A stretch of 64,000 nucleotides of DNA, taken from contig NZ_VSST01000036.1 of NCBI RefSeq assembly GCF_019402665.1, positions 1 to 64,000 on the forward strand. The letters run 5' to 3'. The notes beneath the pieces were generated by a model, which made no database searches, was not told the DNA's origin, and saw only the letters and a program-made list of their open reading frames with translations. Below are positions 41,401 to 49,585 of this stretch, in pieces (positions within the stretch are counted from its first letter, which is position 1; each line of letters starts with the position of its first letter). Source of the stretch: Bradyrhizobium canariense (GTDB taxonomy: Bacteria; Pseudomonadota; Alphaproteobacteria; Rhizobiales; Xanthobacteraceae). A program made the position numbers and the translations under genes.

Positions 41401-44162
41401 ACGCGGCTAACCACGTCAAGACCCTCACCGCCGACGTGCAGCGCTCGCTGTCCATGGCCGGCACCACCACGGCGGAATCGATCACCGCCGGCGCCCGCGA
41501 TGCGCAGAGCGCTCTGATCGCGGCCTCGAGCGAGACCGCCAACCAGATCAAGGCGCTGTCCTCGGACGTGCAGCGCTCGCTCTCGATGGCGGGCACCGCG
41601 ACGGCAGAGACCATCATGACCGGCGCCCGCGAAGCTCAGAGCACGCTCGTCAACGCGTCCTCGGATGCGGCGAGCCAGGTCAAGTCCCTTGCCGCCGAAG
41701 TGCATCGGTCGCTCTCGCAAGTCGGCCAGTCGACTGCCGAGACGATCACGACCAGCGCCCGCGATGCCCAGAGCACCCTGCTGGCGGTCTCCGCCGAACA
41801 GACCGGCCAGGTTCGTTCGCTGGCGGCCGAGATGCAGCGCGCGCTGGCGACCGCCGGCGGCGCCACCATCGAGGCGCTCACCAGCGGCGTACGCGAGGCC
41901 CAGGGCACGCTGATCTCCGCCTCGACGGACGCTGCGAGCCAAATCAAGTCGCTGACCATCGACATCGAGCGCACGCTGACCTCGGTCGGCGCCGACACCG
42001 CCTCGACCATCCTCAACAGCGCGCGTGAGGCACAGACCTCGCTGACCTCGACCTCGGCGGATGCCGCAAGCCAGATCCGCACGATCTCGAGCGAGATCGA
42101 GCGTACGCTGAGCACGGCCACCGCGAACGCGACCACCGACATCCAGACCAGCGCGCTCAACGCCCAGAACGCGCTGATCAACGCCTCCAACGAGGCGAGC
42201 TCGCGGGTCAAGTCGAGCTCGGCGGACGTCGAGCGCTCGGTGCTCGCCGCCAGCAGCAGCTTCGGCCAGGCCATGACCGGCAAGACCGACGAGATCGTCA
42301 CCTACGTGCAGCAGCAGTCCGACCGTCTCGCCAACATGATCGACGCCAAGCGCGGTTCGCTCGTGGACGCGATCGGCTCCAAGACCAGCCAGCTCACGCT
42401 CGACATCGACCGCGTCACGTCCGACGCGTTGAAGTCGATCGAGACGCGCGGCCACGCGTTCTCCCAGACGATGATGGGCAACGGCTCCGAGGTGGCGCGA
42501 ACCATCAACTCGGCGAGCGAGATGGCGACGGGTGCCGTCAACAAGTCGCTCAAGGACCTCGAGCAGGCCTCGCGCGCGGCGATCGACCAATCGCGCCAGG
42601 TCTCGATCGCGGCCGTCACCGAGATGCAGGAGACCAGCAAGATCCTGCGCACCGACACGGTCGCCCTGTTCGAGCGACTGCGCGAAGGCAACATCCTGCT
42701 CCAGGAGGTGCTGACCGGTGCGCACGACAACCTCAACTCGCTCGAGCGGGCGCTGGTGACGCGCGTCGCCGACTTCGTCTCGGCGATGAACGACGTCACC
42801 TCGCGCAACGGCGCTGCGACGCAGAACCTGGAAGACCAGCTCAACGTCTTCAACAGCAAGACCACGCGGGCGCTGCAGGATCTCGGCGAGCTGTCGACCC
42901 AGTTCGACGCGCACGGCAAGGCACTGGTCGAGGCCGCGCAGGTCGTCGAGCAGAGTAACAAGAACACCACCGCCTCGCTCGCCGAACGCAAGGAGGCGCT
43001 GGAATCGCTCGTCACCACGATCGACCTGCGCACGGCCGATCTCGACCAGCGACTGTCGCGCTTCACCGGTCTGCTCGATGAATCGCTGGCGGCCGCCGAA
43101 GAGCGGGCTCGCGACATCGCCCGCGTCGTCGCGGAGACCGCCGGCGCCGGTTCCGCCGCGATCACCCGCCAGTTCGAAGCGGTGCGGTCGGCCTCCGAAG
43201 AGGAGCACCGGCAGACCGTCGAGGCCATGCACGACATCTACCGCCAGACCACCGACGAGGCGGATGCGATGTTCAAGCAGTCGACGGAGAAGTTCACCAA
43301 CCTCGTCTCCAGCATGAAGCAGATGGCATTCGAGATGCACAACGAGCTCGAAGCCACCCGCAACGAGCTGCGCCGCGGCGTGCTCGAGATGCCGCAGGAG
43401 GCTGCCGAGAGCACTGCGCAGATGCGCAAGGTAATCGTCGACCAGATCGAGGCCCTCGCCGAGCTCAACCGCATCGTGGCCCAGCACGGCCGCGGCCTCG
43501 ACGTCTCCACGACGGGCCGCGCCAGCGTGCAGCGCCAGGAAGAGCCGATGCTGGCGGCCGTCGGCGCGCGCAGCACCGAGACGCGCATGCGCGAGAGCGC
43601 CAGCGCCTCGACGCTGCCGCCGCCGGACCTCGGCATGCCCGCCTCCTCGCGCCGCACCGAAGCCCCGCCGGTGGCGCCGGCCGGCAACGACCAGGGCCGT
43701 GACGGCTGGCTGTCGGACCTCTTGAGCCGCACGGACGCCAACCAGGGTGCGCCCACCGGACGTGAGCCCCAGCGCGGCCGCCAGGCTGCACCGGCGCCGC
43801 AGCCGCAGGCTCCGCAAGGTGGCGGCAATCCGCTGGAATCCTTGTCGCTCGACATCGGCCGGCTGATGGACCGCAACCTCGCGTCCGAGATGTGGGACCG
43901 CTACCAGCGCGGCGAGAACAAGGCGTTCACCAAGCGCCTCTACACGCCCGCCGGCCAGAAGGCCTTTGACGAGGTCGCCCGCAAGTATCGATCCGACCGC
44001 AACTTCAAGGCCACGGTCGACCGCTATGTCGCCGAGTTCGAACGCCTGCTCGATGAAGTCGCCCGCGACGGCCGCGGCCCGCAGGAGCTGCGCAACCACC
44101 TGACCTCCGAGACGGGCCTGGTGTACACGCTGCTCGCTCACGCAGCGGGCCGGCTGGGGTAG
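38454..44162 (+). CDS. Giant growth-pole-ring (GPR/RgsE)-like coiled-coil membrane protein
   Basis: A 1902-residue protein. A disordered, Pro-rich N-terminus (~1-100) precedes two membrane helices (~109-131 and ~141-168), then almost 1600 residues of predicted helix. Residues 654-785 are six 22-residue repeats (xxSIDTRLTHLTTSLTDGASQ). Residues 869-1264 are nine 44-residue repeats (xxTAESIxxGAREAQSTLVxASSDAA..VKSLAADVERSLS). Both lengths are multiples of 11, so hendecad helices as in apolipoprotein A. A Pro/Gln-rich linker (~1680-1790) leads to a C-terminal ~100-residue globular domain (WDRYQRGENKAF, LYTPAGQKAFDEV). It resembles the Agrobacterium growth pole ring protein GPR and Sinorhizobium RgsE, which organise unipolar growth. 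A strong terminator follows. Confidence 0.8.
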   Translation: MANTPKKVKDPTEDALSAIQEALNISDTAADTSRNASMRSETSPPVAPPAPPMFDEPSFDPRPAANERAMFDQVEEPRSSRRAANDDRATIGQLLQTLQTGRPTRNIYTGATIFTVIWLAACAALTVGFLPSIQAAMGQSGGVLAIAGLVTMFFAPIMLFFFLASLVWRGQQMSSVAQAMAQVAIRFSEPEGSASDSMVTVGQAIRREVAAMGDGIERAIARAGELETLVANEVAALERAYSDNEVRIRALLQDIAHQRDNLVGQAEQVRSAISGVQIDLRHDIALISDAIASRVDEVAKSITGALEERGAHITGALSNAGDNMILALGERGGDLLDRLEEASNETTRAVLDASERLTTSLNFKTGHVHDEFVDLADRVHEMLNERIDRITGEFEQRSAAIVDGISERTEQVHDSLKNSSDSLLLELELRSNDLSAKIDDAGNRLAGHIMTSGDKASEALDATVNTLVAKVVSQTETAHDSLSLQMSAFDELVKNQGTELVEKFARDSGTLGALITRHISEFDRTVKTFGGEIVDRMGQRTQDIHESLKTYVDNFDTRFTANGGAITAVLDQRLVQFETTVGERVSNLDASLNGKISGLDSTIDGHIKTFDEQLVGRVAALEQSFDTRAKSVTETIDGRLNTLASSLTDGAAQAIQSIDSRLTHLTTSLTDGASQAIETIDNRLNHLTTSLTDGASQTIQTIDTRLTHLTTTLTGGASQALESIDTRLTYLTTAVTNGASQAVQSIDTRLTLLTSTLTDGTAQAIEAVDRRITGVTEIIDGRSMHLTDTVTARFQDIQQAIETKVGSVASDIDVRVAQFEDLLGSRVEAVAGRIESSGRQASEDMMSRAEMISTAIRSHVEDAERSLTNLVVNTSETIQTGARTAQQSLMTVSSDVNAQLKMTSAEVERALTAVGTGAANSILTSAREAQSTLVAASGDASNQIKGLAADVERTLSSAGSATAASILAGAREVQTTLVTASSDAANHVKTLTADVQRSLSMAGTTTAESITAGARDAQSALIAASSETANQIKALSSDVQRSLSMAGTATAETIMTGAREAQSTLVNASSDAASQVKSLAAEVHRSLSQVGQSTAETITTSARDAQSTLLAVSAEQTGQVRSLAAEMQRALATAGGATIEALTSGVREAQGTLISASTDAASQIKSLTIDIERTLTSVGADTASTILNSAREAQTSLTSTSADAASQIRTISSEIERTLSTATANATTDIQTSALNAQNALINASNEASSRVKSSSADVERSVLAASSSFGQAMTGKTDEIVTYVQQQSDRLANMIDAKRGSLVDAIGSKTSQLTLDIDRVTSDALKSIETRGHAFSQTMMGNGSEVARTINSASEMATGAVNKSLKDLEQASRAAIDQSRQVSIAAVTEMQETSKILRTDTVALFERLREGNILLQEVLTGAHDNLNSLERALVTRVADFVSAMNDVTSRNGAATQNLEDQLNVFNSKTTRALQDLGELSTQFDAHGKALVEAAQVVEQSNKNTTASLAERKEALESLVTTIDLRTADLDQRLSRFTGLLDESLAAAEERARDIARVVAETAGAGSAAITRQFEAVRSASEEEHRQTVEAMHDIYRQTTDEADAMFKQSTEKFTNLVSSMKQMAFEMHNELEATRNELRRGVLEMPQEAAESTAQMRKVIVDQIEALAELNRIVAQHGRGLDVSTTGRASVQRQEEPMLAAVGARSTETRMRESASASTLPPPDLGMPASSRRTEAPPVAPAGNDQGRDGWLSDLLSRTDANQGAPTGREPQRGRQAAPAPQPQAPQGGGNPLESLSLDIGRLMDRNLASEMWDRYQRGENKAFTKRLYTPAGQKAFDEVARKYRSDRNFKATVDRYVAEFERLLDEVARDGRGPQELRNHLTSETGLVYTLLAHAAGRLG
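40413..40808 (+). repeat. In-gene tandem repeat, six 66-bp units (22 residues)
   Basis: Units start at 40413, 40479, 40545, 40611, 40677 and 40743; the last is degenerate. Each encodes two hendecads of the giant coiled-coil protein. Confidence 0.85.
41058..42245 (+). repeat. In-gene tandem repeat, nine 132-bp units (44 residues)
   Basis: Units at 132-bp spacing from 41058 to 42245 without gaps. Each encodes 44 residues, i.e. four hendecads, ending in a (D/E)-V-(E/Q)-R-(S/T)-L-S pattern. A degenerate tenth unit may precede at 40926. Confidence 0.85.
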
Positions 44163-44192
44163 GCGGTCAGTCGCCAAGACGCATGACGAATG

Positions 44193-44225
44193 AAAACGGA
44201 GGCCTTACGGCCTCCGTTTTGTTTT
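44193..44225 (+). terminator. Strong intrinsic terminator after the giant coiled-coil gene
   Basis: A perfect 12-bp stem AAAACGGAGGCC/GGCCTCCGTTTT with TTAC loop, followed by GTTTTG. It is also usable as a weaker minus-strand terminator for mlaD. Confidence 0.8.
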
Positions 44226-44265
44226 GGGGGTCATTCGGAACGAAGCGGTCGACCAAGCACTCGGT

Positions 44266-44395
44266 GTCGTCCTGGCGAACGCCAGGACCCATTATCGCAG
44301 GGAGGAGTTTGGCGAAGAAGACCAGTCGTTCGGTACTGCCATCGACCGCAATCGATGGACCTCGCGGTATGGGTCCTGGCTTTCGCCAGGACGAC
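44266..44395. repeat. Palindromic intergenic repeat (GTCGTCCTGGCGAACGCCAGGA family)
   Basis: Arms of GTCGTCCTGGCGAACGCCAG and CTGGCTTTCGCCAGGACGAC flank a centre; it fills most of the gap to mlaD. Confidence 0.75.
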
Positions 44396-44406
44396 ATCTG
44401 GGACGC

Positions 44407-45282
44407 CTACTGCCGCCGGCGCTCCGGCACGGCGGGCTTCGGCGGCTCGGGCGGCGGTGCAGCTGGCGGCGCGTTGTTGCTGGCGCCGAACAGGACGCGG
44501 GTCGGGTTGCGGTCGAAATTGTTGACGGCGCGGCTGATATCGCCGAGCGTGCGGCGGCCGTCGGTCATCAATGCGCCGGAGCGCTTGTCGAAATCGTCGG
44601 CCAGTTCGCGGATCGACTTCACCGCCAGAAACAACTCGCCGCCGTCCTTGCCGCCGGCGAGCGTGTTGAGGCCGAGCATGAGGCTGTCGGCCTTGAGCAT
44701 GACGCCATCGACCTTGGCCATCACGCCGTCGATCTTCTCCGAGTTGCGGGCGAGTGAGTTGGTGAAGGTCTCGAGATTCTTCAGCGAGTTCTTCACCGAT
44801 TCCTGATTGTCGGCGACGATCTTGTTGATGTTCTGGAGCGTGCCGCGGATCGCCTCGGTGACGTCCTGGAGCTTGTTGGGATCGGCCGTCAGCGTGGGAA
44901 TGCCGTCCTCGTCGAGCGGCGGCGCAGGCGCTGCCTCCTCGCCGCCCTTGAGCGAGATCGCGGCGACGCCGGTCAGGCCCTGGAATTCGAGGCCAACCAG
45001 GGTGTCCTTGCGGATCGGGGCGTTGTTCTCGACCATGGCGAGTGCGACAACCCGCCGCGGGTTGTCGAGCTTCACCGAGACCACCTCGCCCACCCGGATA
45101 CCGTTGAAATTGACGCTGCCGCCGTTGCGCAGGCCCGCGGCCGGGCCCTCGAACACGACGCGCAAGGGGCTGCGCTGCTTGGTGGTATGCAACGACTGAA
45201 ACCACAGCACGAAGCCGATCGCGGCGGCAATCACCGCCAGCGTGAACGATCCGATCAGCACGTAATTTGCGCGCGTTTCCAT
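44407..45282 (-). CDS. mlaD: MlaD-like MCE-family lipid transport protein
   Basis: A 291-residue MCE protein. One N-terminal membrane anchor (YVLIGSFTLAVIAAAIGFVLWF, residues ~7-28) is followed by the MCE domain (~40-120: VVFEGPAAGLRNGGSVNFNGIRVGEV, LVGLEFQGLTGVAAISLKGG), a helical stretch (~145-250) and a Pro-rich tail (NNAPPAAPPPEPPKPAVPE). In Mla systems MCE hexamers bind phospholipid at the periplasmic face of the transporter. It follows the ATPase gene by 16 nt in the operon mlaE-mlaF-mlaD. Gram-negative MlaC and MlaB genes are absent nearby. Confidence 0.9.
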   Translation of the reverse strand: METRANYVLIGSFTLAVIAAAIGFVLWFQSLHTTKQRSPLRVVFEGPAAGLRNGGSVNFNGIRVGEVVSVKLDNPRRVVALAMVENNAPIRKDTLVGLEFQGLTGVAAISLKGGEEAAPAPPLDEDGIPTLTADPNKLQDVTEAIRGTLQNINKIVADNQESVKNSLKNLETFTNSLARNSEKIDGVMAKVDGVMLKADSLMLGLNTLAGGKDGGELFLAVKSIRELADDFDKRSGALMTDGRRTLGDISRAVNNFDRNPTRVLFGASNNAPPAAPPPEPPKPAVPERRRQ

Positions 45283-45298
45283 CAGCTACTCCGGCACC

Positions 45299-46075
45299 TC
45301 AGCCCATCACCGCGCGAGCGCGCTTGCCATGGAAATATTGCCTCAGCCAGGGATGCTGCGAGGCCTGCATGTCGGCGATCGACCCTGCCGCAATGATCTT
45401 ACCGTTACCTAAAACGGCGATGCGGTCACATGCTGTGTAAAGGCTATCGAGGTCGTGCGTTACCATGAAAACCGTCAGCCCCAAAGTGCGCTGCAGCGTC
45501 CTGACCAGCTCGTCGAAGTCGCCGGCGCCGATCGGATCCAGGCCCGAGGTCGGCTCGTCCAGGAACACGAGATCCGGGTCGAGCGACAGCGCGCGCGCCA
45601 GCGCCACGCGCTTGATCATGCCGCCCGACAGTTCCGAGGGAAAGCGATCGGCGACTTCGGGCTTGAGACCCACCATGGTGAGCTTGGCGATGGTGATCTC
45701 GTCCATCAGCCGCTGCGACACCCGCAGATATTCGCGCATCGGAAACTGGATGTTCTGCCGCACCGTGAGCGAGGAGAACAGCGCGCCCTGCTGAAACAGC
45801 ACGCCCCAGCGCCGCTCCACGTTGCGACGCTGCGACGTATTGGAGGCATCCAGATCGACGCCGAACACCTCGATGCTGCCTGCGACCTTCGGCACGAGGC
45901 CGATGATGGTGCGTGTCAGCACGGACTTGCCCGCGCCGGACGGGCCGACGAAGCCGAGAATCTCGCCGCGCTTGACGTCGAGGTCGAGCCCGTCGAGCAC
46001 GCGCGTCGCGCCGAACTGCACGGTGATGTCGCGGACGCGGATGATGGGGTTCTGGATCTCGCCTGCCATCGTCAC
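45299..46075 (-). CDS. mlaF: MlaF-like ABC transporter ATPase
   Basis: A 258-residue ABC ATPase. Walker A is GPSGAGKS (residues ~44-51), the signature is LSGGM, Walker B is LVFLDEPTSGLDP, and the H-loop histidine is in VFMVTHDLDS. It powers retrograde or anterograde phospholipid movement with the MlaE-type permease. The start used is GTG at 46075, giving a 4-nt GTGA overlap with the permease gene; ATG at 46069 is equally plausible. Translational coupling to the permease is likely. Confidence 0.93.
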   Translation of the reverse strand: MTMAGEIQNPIIRVRDITVQFGATRVLDGLDLDVKRGEILGFVGPSGAGKSVLTRTIIGLVPKVAGSIEVFGVDLDASNTSQRRNVERRWGVLFQQGALFSSLTVRQNIQFPMREYLRVSQRLMDEITIAKLTMVGLKPEVADRFPSELSGGMIKRVALARALSLDPDLVFLDEPTSGLDPIGAGDFDELVRTLQRTLGLTVFMVTHDLDSLYTACDRIAVLGNGKIIAAGSIADMQASQHPWLRQYFHGKRARAVMG

Positions 46076-47205
46076 ATCCCGATCGAGGCGAAGAAGATGG
46101 CGAACACGCCGTCCATGACGATGACGAAGAAGATGCCCTTCACCACCGAGGCCGTCGTGTGCTGTCCGAGCGATTCCGCGCTGCCTTGCACGGCGAGGCC
46201 CTCGACGCAGGCGACGATGCCGATCACAGCGGCCATTACCGGCGCCTTGACGATGCCCACGATGAAATGGTCGATCGAGATGGCGTCGCGCAGGCGCAGC
46301 AGGAAGGCTTCGGGATCGACGCCGCCGTAGAGCCAGGCGACGAGACCGCCGCCATAGAGCGCGGCCATCGCGCCGAGGAAAGCCAGGATCGGCAGCGCCA
46401 GCACCAGCGCCAGCATGCGCGGCAGCACCAACACCTCGATGGGATCGAAGCCCATGGTGCGCAGCGCGTCGATCTCTTCGCGCATCTTCATCGAGCCGAG
46501 CTCGGCCGTGTAGGCGCTGCCCGAGCGGCCGGCGACCATGATCGCGACCAGCAGCACGCCGATCTCGCGCAAGACCAGCACACCGAGCATGTCGACGACG
46601 AAGATGTCGGCGCCGAACCTGCGGAAATGGAAGATGCCCTGCTGGGCGATGATGCAGCCGATCAGGAAGGTGATCAGCACCACGATCGGCACCGCGCGCC
46701 AGCAGACCTGCTCGAGATGGTGCACGGTCGAGGTCAGGCGAAACGAGCGCGGGTGAATCAGGGTGCGCGCGACCGCCGCGAGCACCGCGCCGAGCATGTC
46801 GATCAGGCCTGCCACGGTGCCGGCAACACCGGCCACGGTCCGGCCGATCTGCTCCAGCATGCCGGTGATAGTGACCGCGCTGGTGTCGATGACGGGCGTC
46901 GCCCTGACCCGCCGCACCTCGTCCACGAGGCTCGAATAATTGGCGGAAAGGCCGGCGATCTGCGCCTCGACGGCGCCCTGCGTCAGGCTGCGGCGCAGCC
47001 GCTCGATCAGCCAGGCGCCGAAGGTGTCGAGCTTGGCGACCTCGGAGACGTCGATGAAGATGCTTTGCGAGGTGCCGGCGAGCTTCTCGGCGTCAGCCAC
47101 CATCCGCTCCAGGACCGGCGCGAAGCTCGCGGTCCAGGTCCCCGTGGCGCAGAGTGCCAGCGCATTGCCCTTTGCAATCCGTTCCAGCTTCGGATCGCCG
47201 TTCAA
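46072..47205 (-). CDS. mlaE: MlaE-like permease fused to an N-terminal STAS domain
   Basis: A 377-residue protein with an N-terminal STAS domain (~1-100: CATGTWTASFAPVLERM, SIFIDVSEVAKLDTFGAWLIERL), a linker, and a MlaE-type permease domain with ~five helices (VCWRAVPIVVLITFLIGCIIAQQ, LREIGVLLVAIMVAGRSGSAYTAELGSMKM, VVKGIFFVIVMDGVFAIFF). In E. coli STAS is a separate protein (MlaB) that regulates the ABC complex; here it is fused, which explains the missing mlaB. It is first in the operon; a 143-bp gap separates it from the divergent epimerase gene. Confidence 0.92.
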   Translation of the reverse strand: MNGDPKLERIAKGNALALCATGTWTASFAPVLERMVADAEKLAGTSQSIFIDVSEVAKLDTFGAWLIERLRRSLTQGAVEAQIAGLSANYSSLVDEVRRVRATPVIDTSAVTITGMLEQIGRTVAGVAGTVAGLIDMLGAVLAAVARTLIHPRSFRLTSTVHHLEQVCWRAVPIVVLITFLIGCIIAQQGIFHFRRFGADIFVVDMLGVLVLREIGVLLVAIMVAGRSGSAYTAELGSMKMREEIDALRTMGFDPIEVLVLPRMLALVLALPILAFLGAMAALYGGGLVAWLYGGVDPEAFLLRLRDAISIDHFIVGIVKAPVMAAVIGIVACVEGLAVQGSAESLGQHTTASVVKGIFFVIVMDGVFAIFFASIGM

Positions 47206-47348
47206 GATGGCCGCTCCCGTGCCGGAGCGCGAGAAACGGATGAAATCAGATGGTTGCGCACGCGCCCTTACCCAGAGAAGGTATCCCCAACTGGTTAACC
47301 TTAGTTGCCACAGGTAACCAGCAGGTTCAGATTTCGCCAGAGTTCAAA

Positions 47349-48344
47349 ATGACTTCCAGCAAAGTTCCGGTTCTCGGCGCGCGAATCGAGCGCTTTCCCA
47401 TCGCAGGCAGTTTCACCATCAGCCGGGGCGCCAAAACCGAGGCCGTCACCGTCGTGGCCGAGGTCAGCCGGGACGCCCTGACAGGCCGCGGCGAATGCGT
47501 GCCCTATTCCCGCTATGGCGAGACGGCCGAGGCGACCCTTGCCGCCATCCAGGCCATGCGGGAGGCCGTGGCCGGCGGCCTCACCCGCCAGGCCCTGCAG
47601 GCCGCCATGCCGCCCGGGGCGGCCCGCAACGCCCTGGATTGTGCCCTGATCGATCTGGAAGCCAAGGCCGCCGGCCTGCGGGCCTGGAGCCTGCTCGACC
47701 GCCCGGTGCCGGGCGAGCGCACCACGGCCTACACGATCTCGCTGGGCACACCCGAGGCCATGGCGGCGGCGACCGCCAAAGCGGCGCACCGGCCGCTGCT
47801 CAAGATCAAGCTCGGCGGCGACGGCGATCCGGAGCGGATCACGGCGGTGCGCGAGGCGGCGCCCGAATCCGAGTTGATCGTCGATGCCAACGAATCCTGG
47901 ACCGAGGCCAATCTGGAGCACAATCTTGCCGCCTGCGAGGCCGTCGGCGTCACCCTCGTCGAGCAGCCGCTGCCGGCCGGAAAGGACGACGCGCTGGCCC
48001 GGATCAAGCGGCCACTGGTGGTCTGCGCCGACGAGAGCGTGCACGACCGCAACTCGCTCGCTCTCTTGCGCGAGCGCTACGATGCCGTGAACATCAAGCT
48101 CGACAAGACCGGTGGCCTCACCGAGGCGCTGGCGATGGCCGATGCCGCTCAGGCGCTTGGCTTCGAAATCATGATCGGCTGCATGGTCGCAACCTCGCTG
48201 TCGATGGCGCCGGCGATGCTGGTGACGCCGCAGGCGCGCTTCGTCGATCTCGACGGCCCGCTGCTGCTGACGCGCGACCGCGATCATGGCCTTCGTTACG
48301 ACGACAGCCTGGTCTATCCGCCTGATGCCTCGCTGTGGGGATGA
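47349..48344 (+). CDS. Dipeptide epimerase-like enzyme (L-Ala-D/L-Glu epimerase family)
   Basis: A 331-residue enolase-superfamily (MLE subgroup) protein. The acid/base lysine pair is K152/K154 in LLKIKLGGDG, metal ligands are D179 (IVDANESW), E205 (VEQPLP) and D228 (CADES), and the opposite lysine lies in VNIKLDKTGG (K250). This residue set fits L-Ala-D/L-Glu epimerases that recycle peptidoglycan dipeptides. The start is ATG at 47349 (a poor ribosome site); more in-frame codons upstream lack a start-site signal. It converges with an MFS permease gene, overlapping by 31 bp. Confidence 0.85.
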   Translation: MTSSKVPVLGARIERFPIAGSFTISRGAKTEAVTVVAEVSRDALTGRGECVPYSRYGETAEATLAAIQAMREAVAGGLTRQALQAAMPPGAARNALDCALIDLEAKAAGLRAWSLLDRPVPGERTTAYTISLGTPEAMAAATAKAAHRPLLKIKLGGDGDPERITAVREAAPESELIVDANESWTEANLEHNLAACEAVGVTLVEQPLPAGKDDALARIKRPLVVCADESVHDRNSLALLRERYDAVNIKLDKTGGLTEALAMADAAQALGFEIMIGCMVATSLSMAPAMLVTPQARFVDLDGPLLLTRDRDHGLRYDDSLVYPPDASLWG

Positions 48345-49510
48345 GCTTTCAGCCGGTGCCGCGCCGACCAGATCAGAAGCGCACCCACACCGGCCATCGC
48401 GGCCATGACGTAATACAGGCCGTCGCCGATGCGGGCGTAGATCGCGCCTGACGCGATCGAGGTGGTCGCACCCAACAGGCCGTTGCACGCGGCGTAATAG
48501 CCCTGCCCCCGCGCGATCTGATGCGACGGCACGCGCTGCACCAGCAGACTCATCGTGCCGAGAATGGTCATCCCGAAGCTCAGGCCGTGGCCGAGCTGCA
48601 CGATCGCCAATAGCGCGAGCGGCGGATCGTGCGCGGTGACGACCCAGCGCACGACCGCGCTCGCGCCCCCGATCGCCATGAGCGAGGACGGGTGCAGCGA
48701 GAAGCGCGGCGACAGCGCGAACACGACGATCTCGGCGATCACCCCCAACGTCCAGAGCCCCGCGATCGTCAGCCCGCCGAGGCCCTGGGCCTGCCAGTTG
48801 ATGGCCGAAAACGTATAATACGCGACGTGACTGCCCTGGATCAGCGCGGCCGAAACGATGATGGCCCAGAAGCCGGCATCGCGCAGCAGCGCCTTGCCGG
48901 CGTGCGCCGCTGTCATCCTTCGCCTGACATCGTCGAGCGGCTGGAGCAGCATGCCGGCGGCGACCGCAACCACGGCCCAGGCGACGATGATCCAGATCAG
49001 ATCGCGCGCCGCGATGTGGTCCACGAGATAGCCGCAGGCGAGCGAGCCGGCCGCGAAGGCTGCCGAGCCCCACAGCCGCACCGGCCCGTAATCGAGGCCG
49101 TAGCGGGCGACACCACGCAGCGCATAGGCGTCGGTCAACGGCATGGTCGGCGTCCACATCATGCAGGTCAGCGCATAGATCAGGAACAGCGCCAGCGGCT
49201 GCTGCTGCAAGCCGACCGCCGTGAACCCGATCGCCGTGGCCAGCACGGACACCATCATGCCGGCGCGAATCGCATGTCGCTTTTCGGCAAAGGCGGTGAT
49301 CTGCGGCAGCGTGGTGAAGCGCGTGATCGCCGGCAGCGCGTTGATGAGGCCGATCCAGGCCGCGTCGATACCGATCGCCTTCAGCCAGACCGGAAAGAAC
49401 GGCAGATGCGTTCCCGACACCGCGAACACGGCCGAATAGAACAGCGCGAGGCTCACGGCGAATCGCCGCTTCCGAGATGCTGCGATGGGGATTTGTGATT
49501 CGCCTGCCAT
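48314..49510 (-). CDS. MFS permease, HcaT/phenylpropionate-permease-like
   Basis: A 398-residue MFS protein of the nucleoside/phenylpropionate (HcaT-type) group: FSAVFAVSGTH-type helix 1 (residues ~14-36), LPFFPVWLKAIGIDAAWIGLINALPAITRF, DYGPVRLWGSAAFAAGSLACGYLVDHI, and PSHQIARGQGYYAACNGLLGATTS near the C-terminus. It should carry a small organic acid or solute. The start at 49510 follows the start of hydrophobic sequence; the 112 codons upstream in frame read as shadow. It overlaps the 3' end of the dipeptide epimerase gene, which is divergent in function. Confidence 0.8.
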   Translation of the reverse strand: MAGESQIPIAASRKRRFAVSLALFYSAVFAVSGTHLPFFPVWLKAIGIDAAWIGLINALPAITRFTTLPQITAFAEKRHAIRAGMMVSVLATAIGFTAVGLQQQPLALFLIYALTCMMWTPTMPLTDAYALRGVARYGLDYGPVRLWGSAAFAAGSLACGYLVDHIAARDLIWIIVAWAVVAVAAGMLLQPLDDVRRRMTAAHAGKALLRDAGFWAIIVSAALIQGSHVAYYTFSAINWQAQGLGGLTIAGLWTLGVIAEIVVFALSPRFSLHPSSLMAIGGASAVVRWVVTAHDPPLALLAIVQLGHGLSFGMTILGTMSLLVQRVPSHQIARGQGYYAACNGLLGATTSIASGAIYARIGDGLYYVMAAMAGVGALLIWSARHRLKAHPHSEASGG

Positions 49511-49585
49511 CAAACCAATTGCGATTCGGTCGATATCGTGATGATCGTTACTGTAACGCGCGGTGATTTGCGCGACGAGATTGAC

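Noticed and set aside
41058..42245. CRISPR-like or phage-tape-measure reading of the 132-bp repeats
   Set aside because: The repeats are coding, in frame and without spacers, the protein has an N-terminal membrane anchor, and no phage genes are near.
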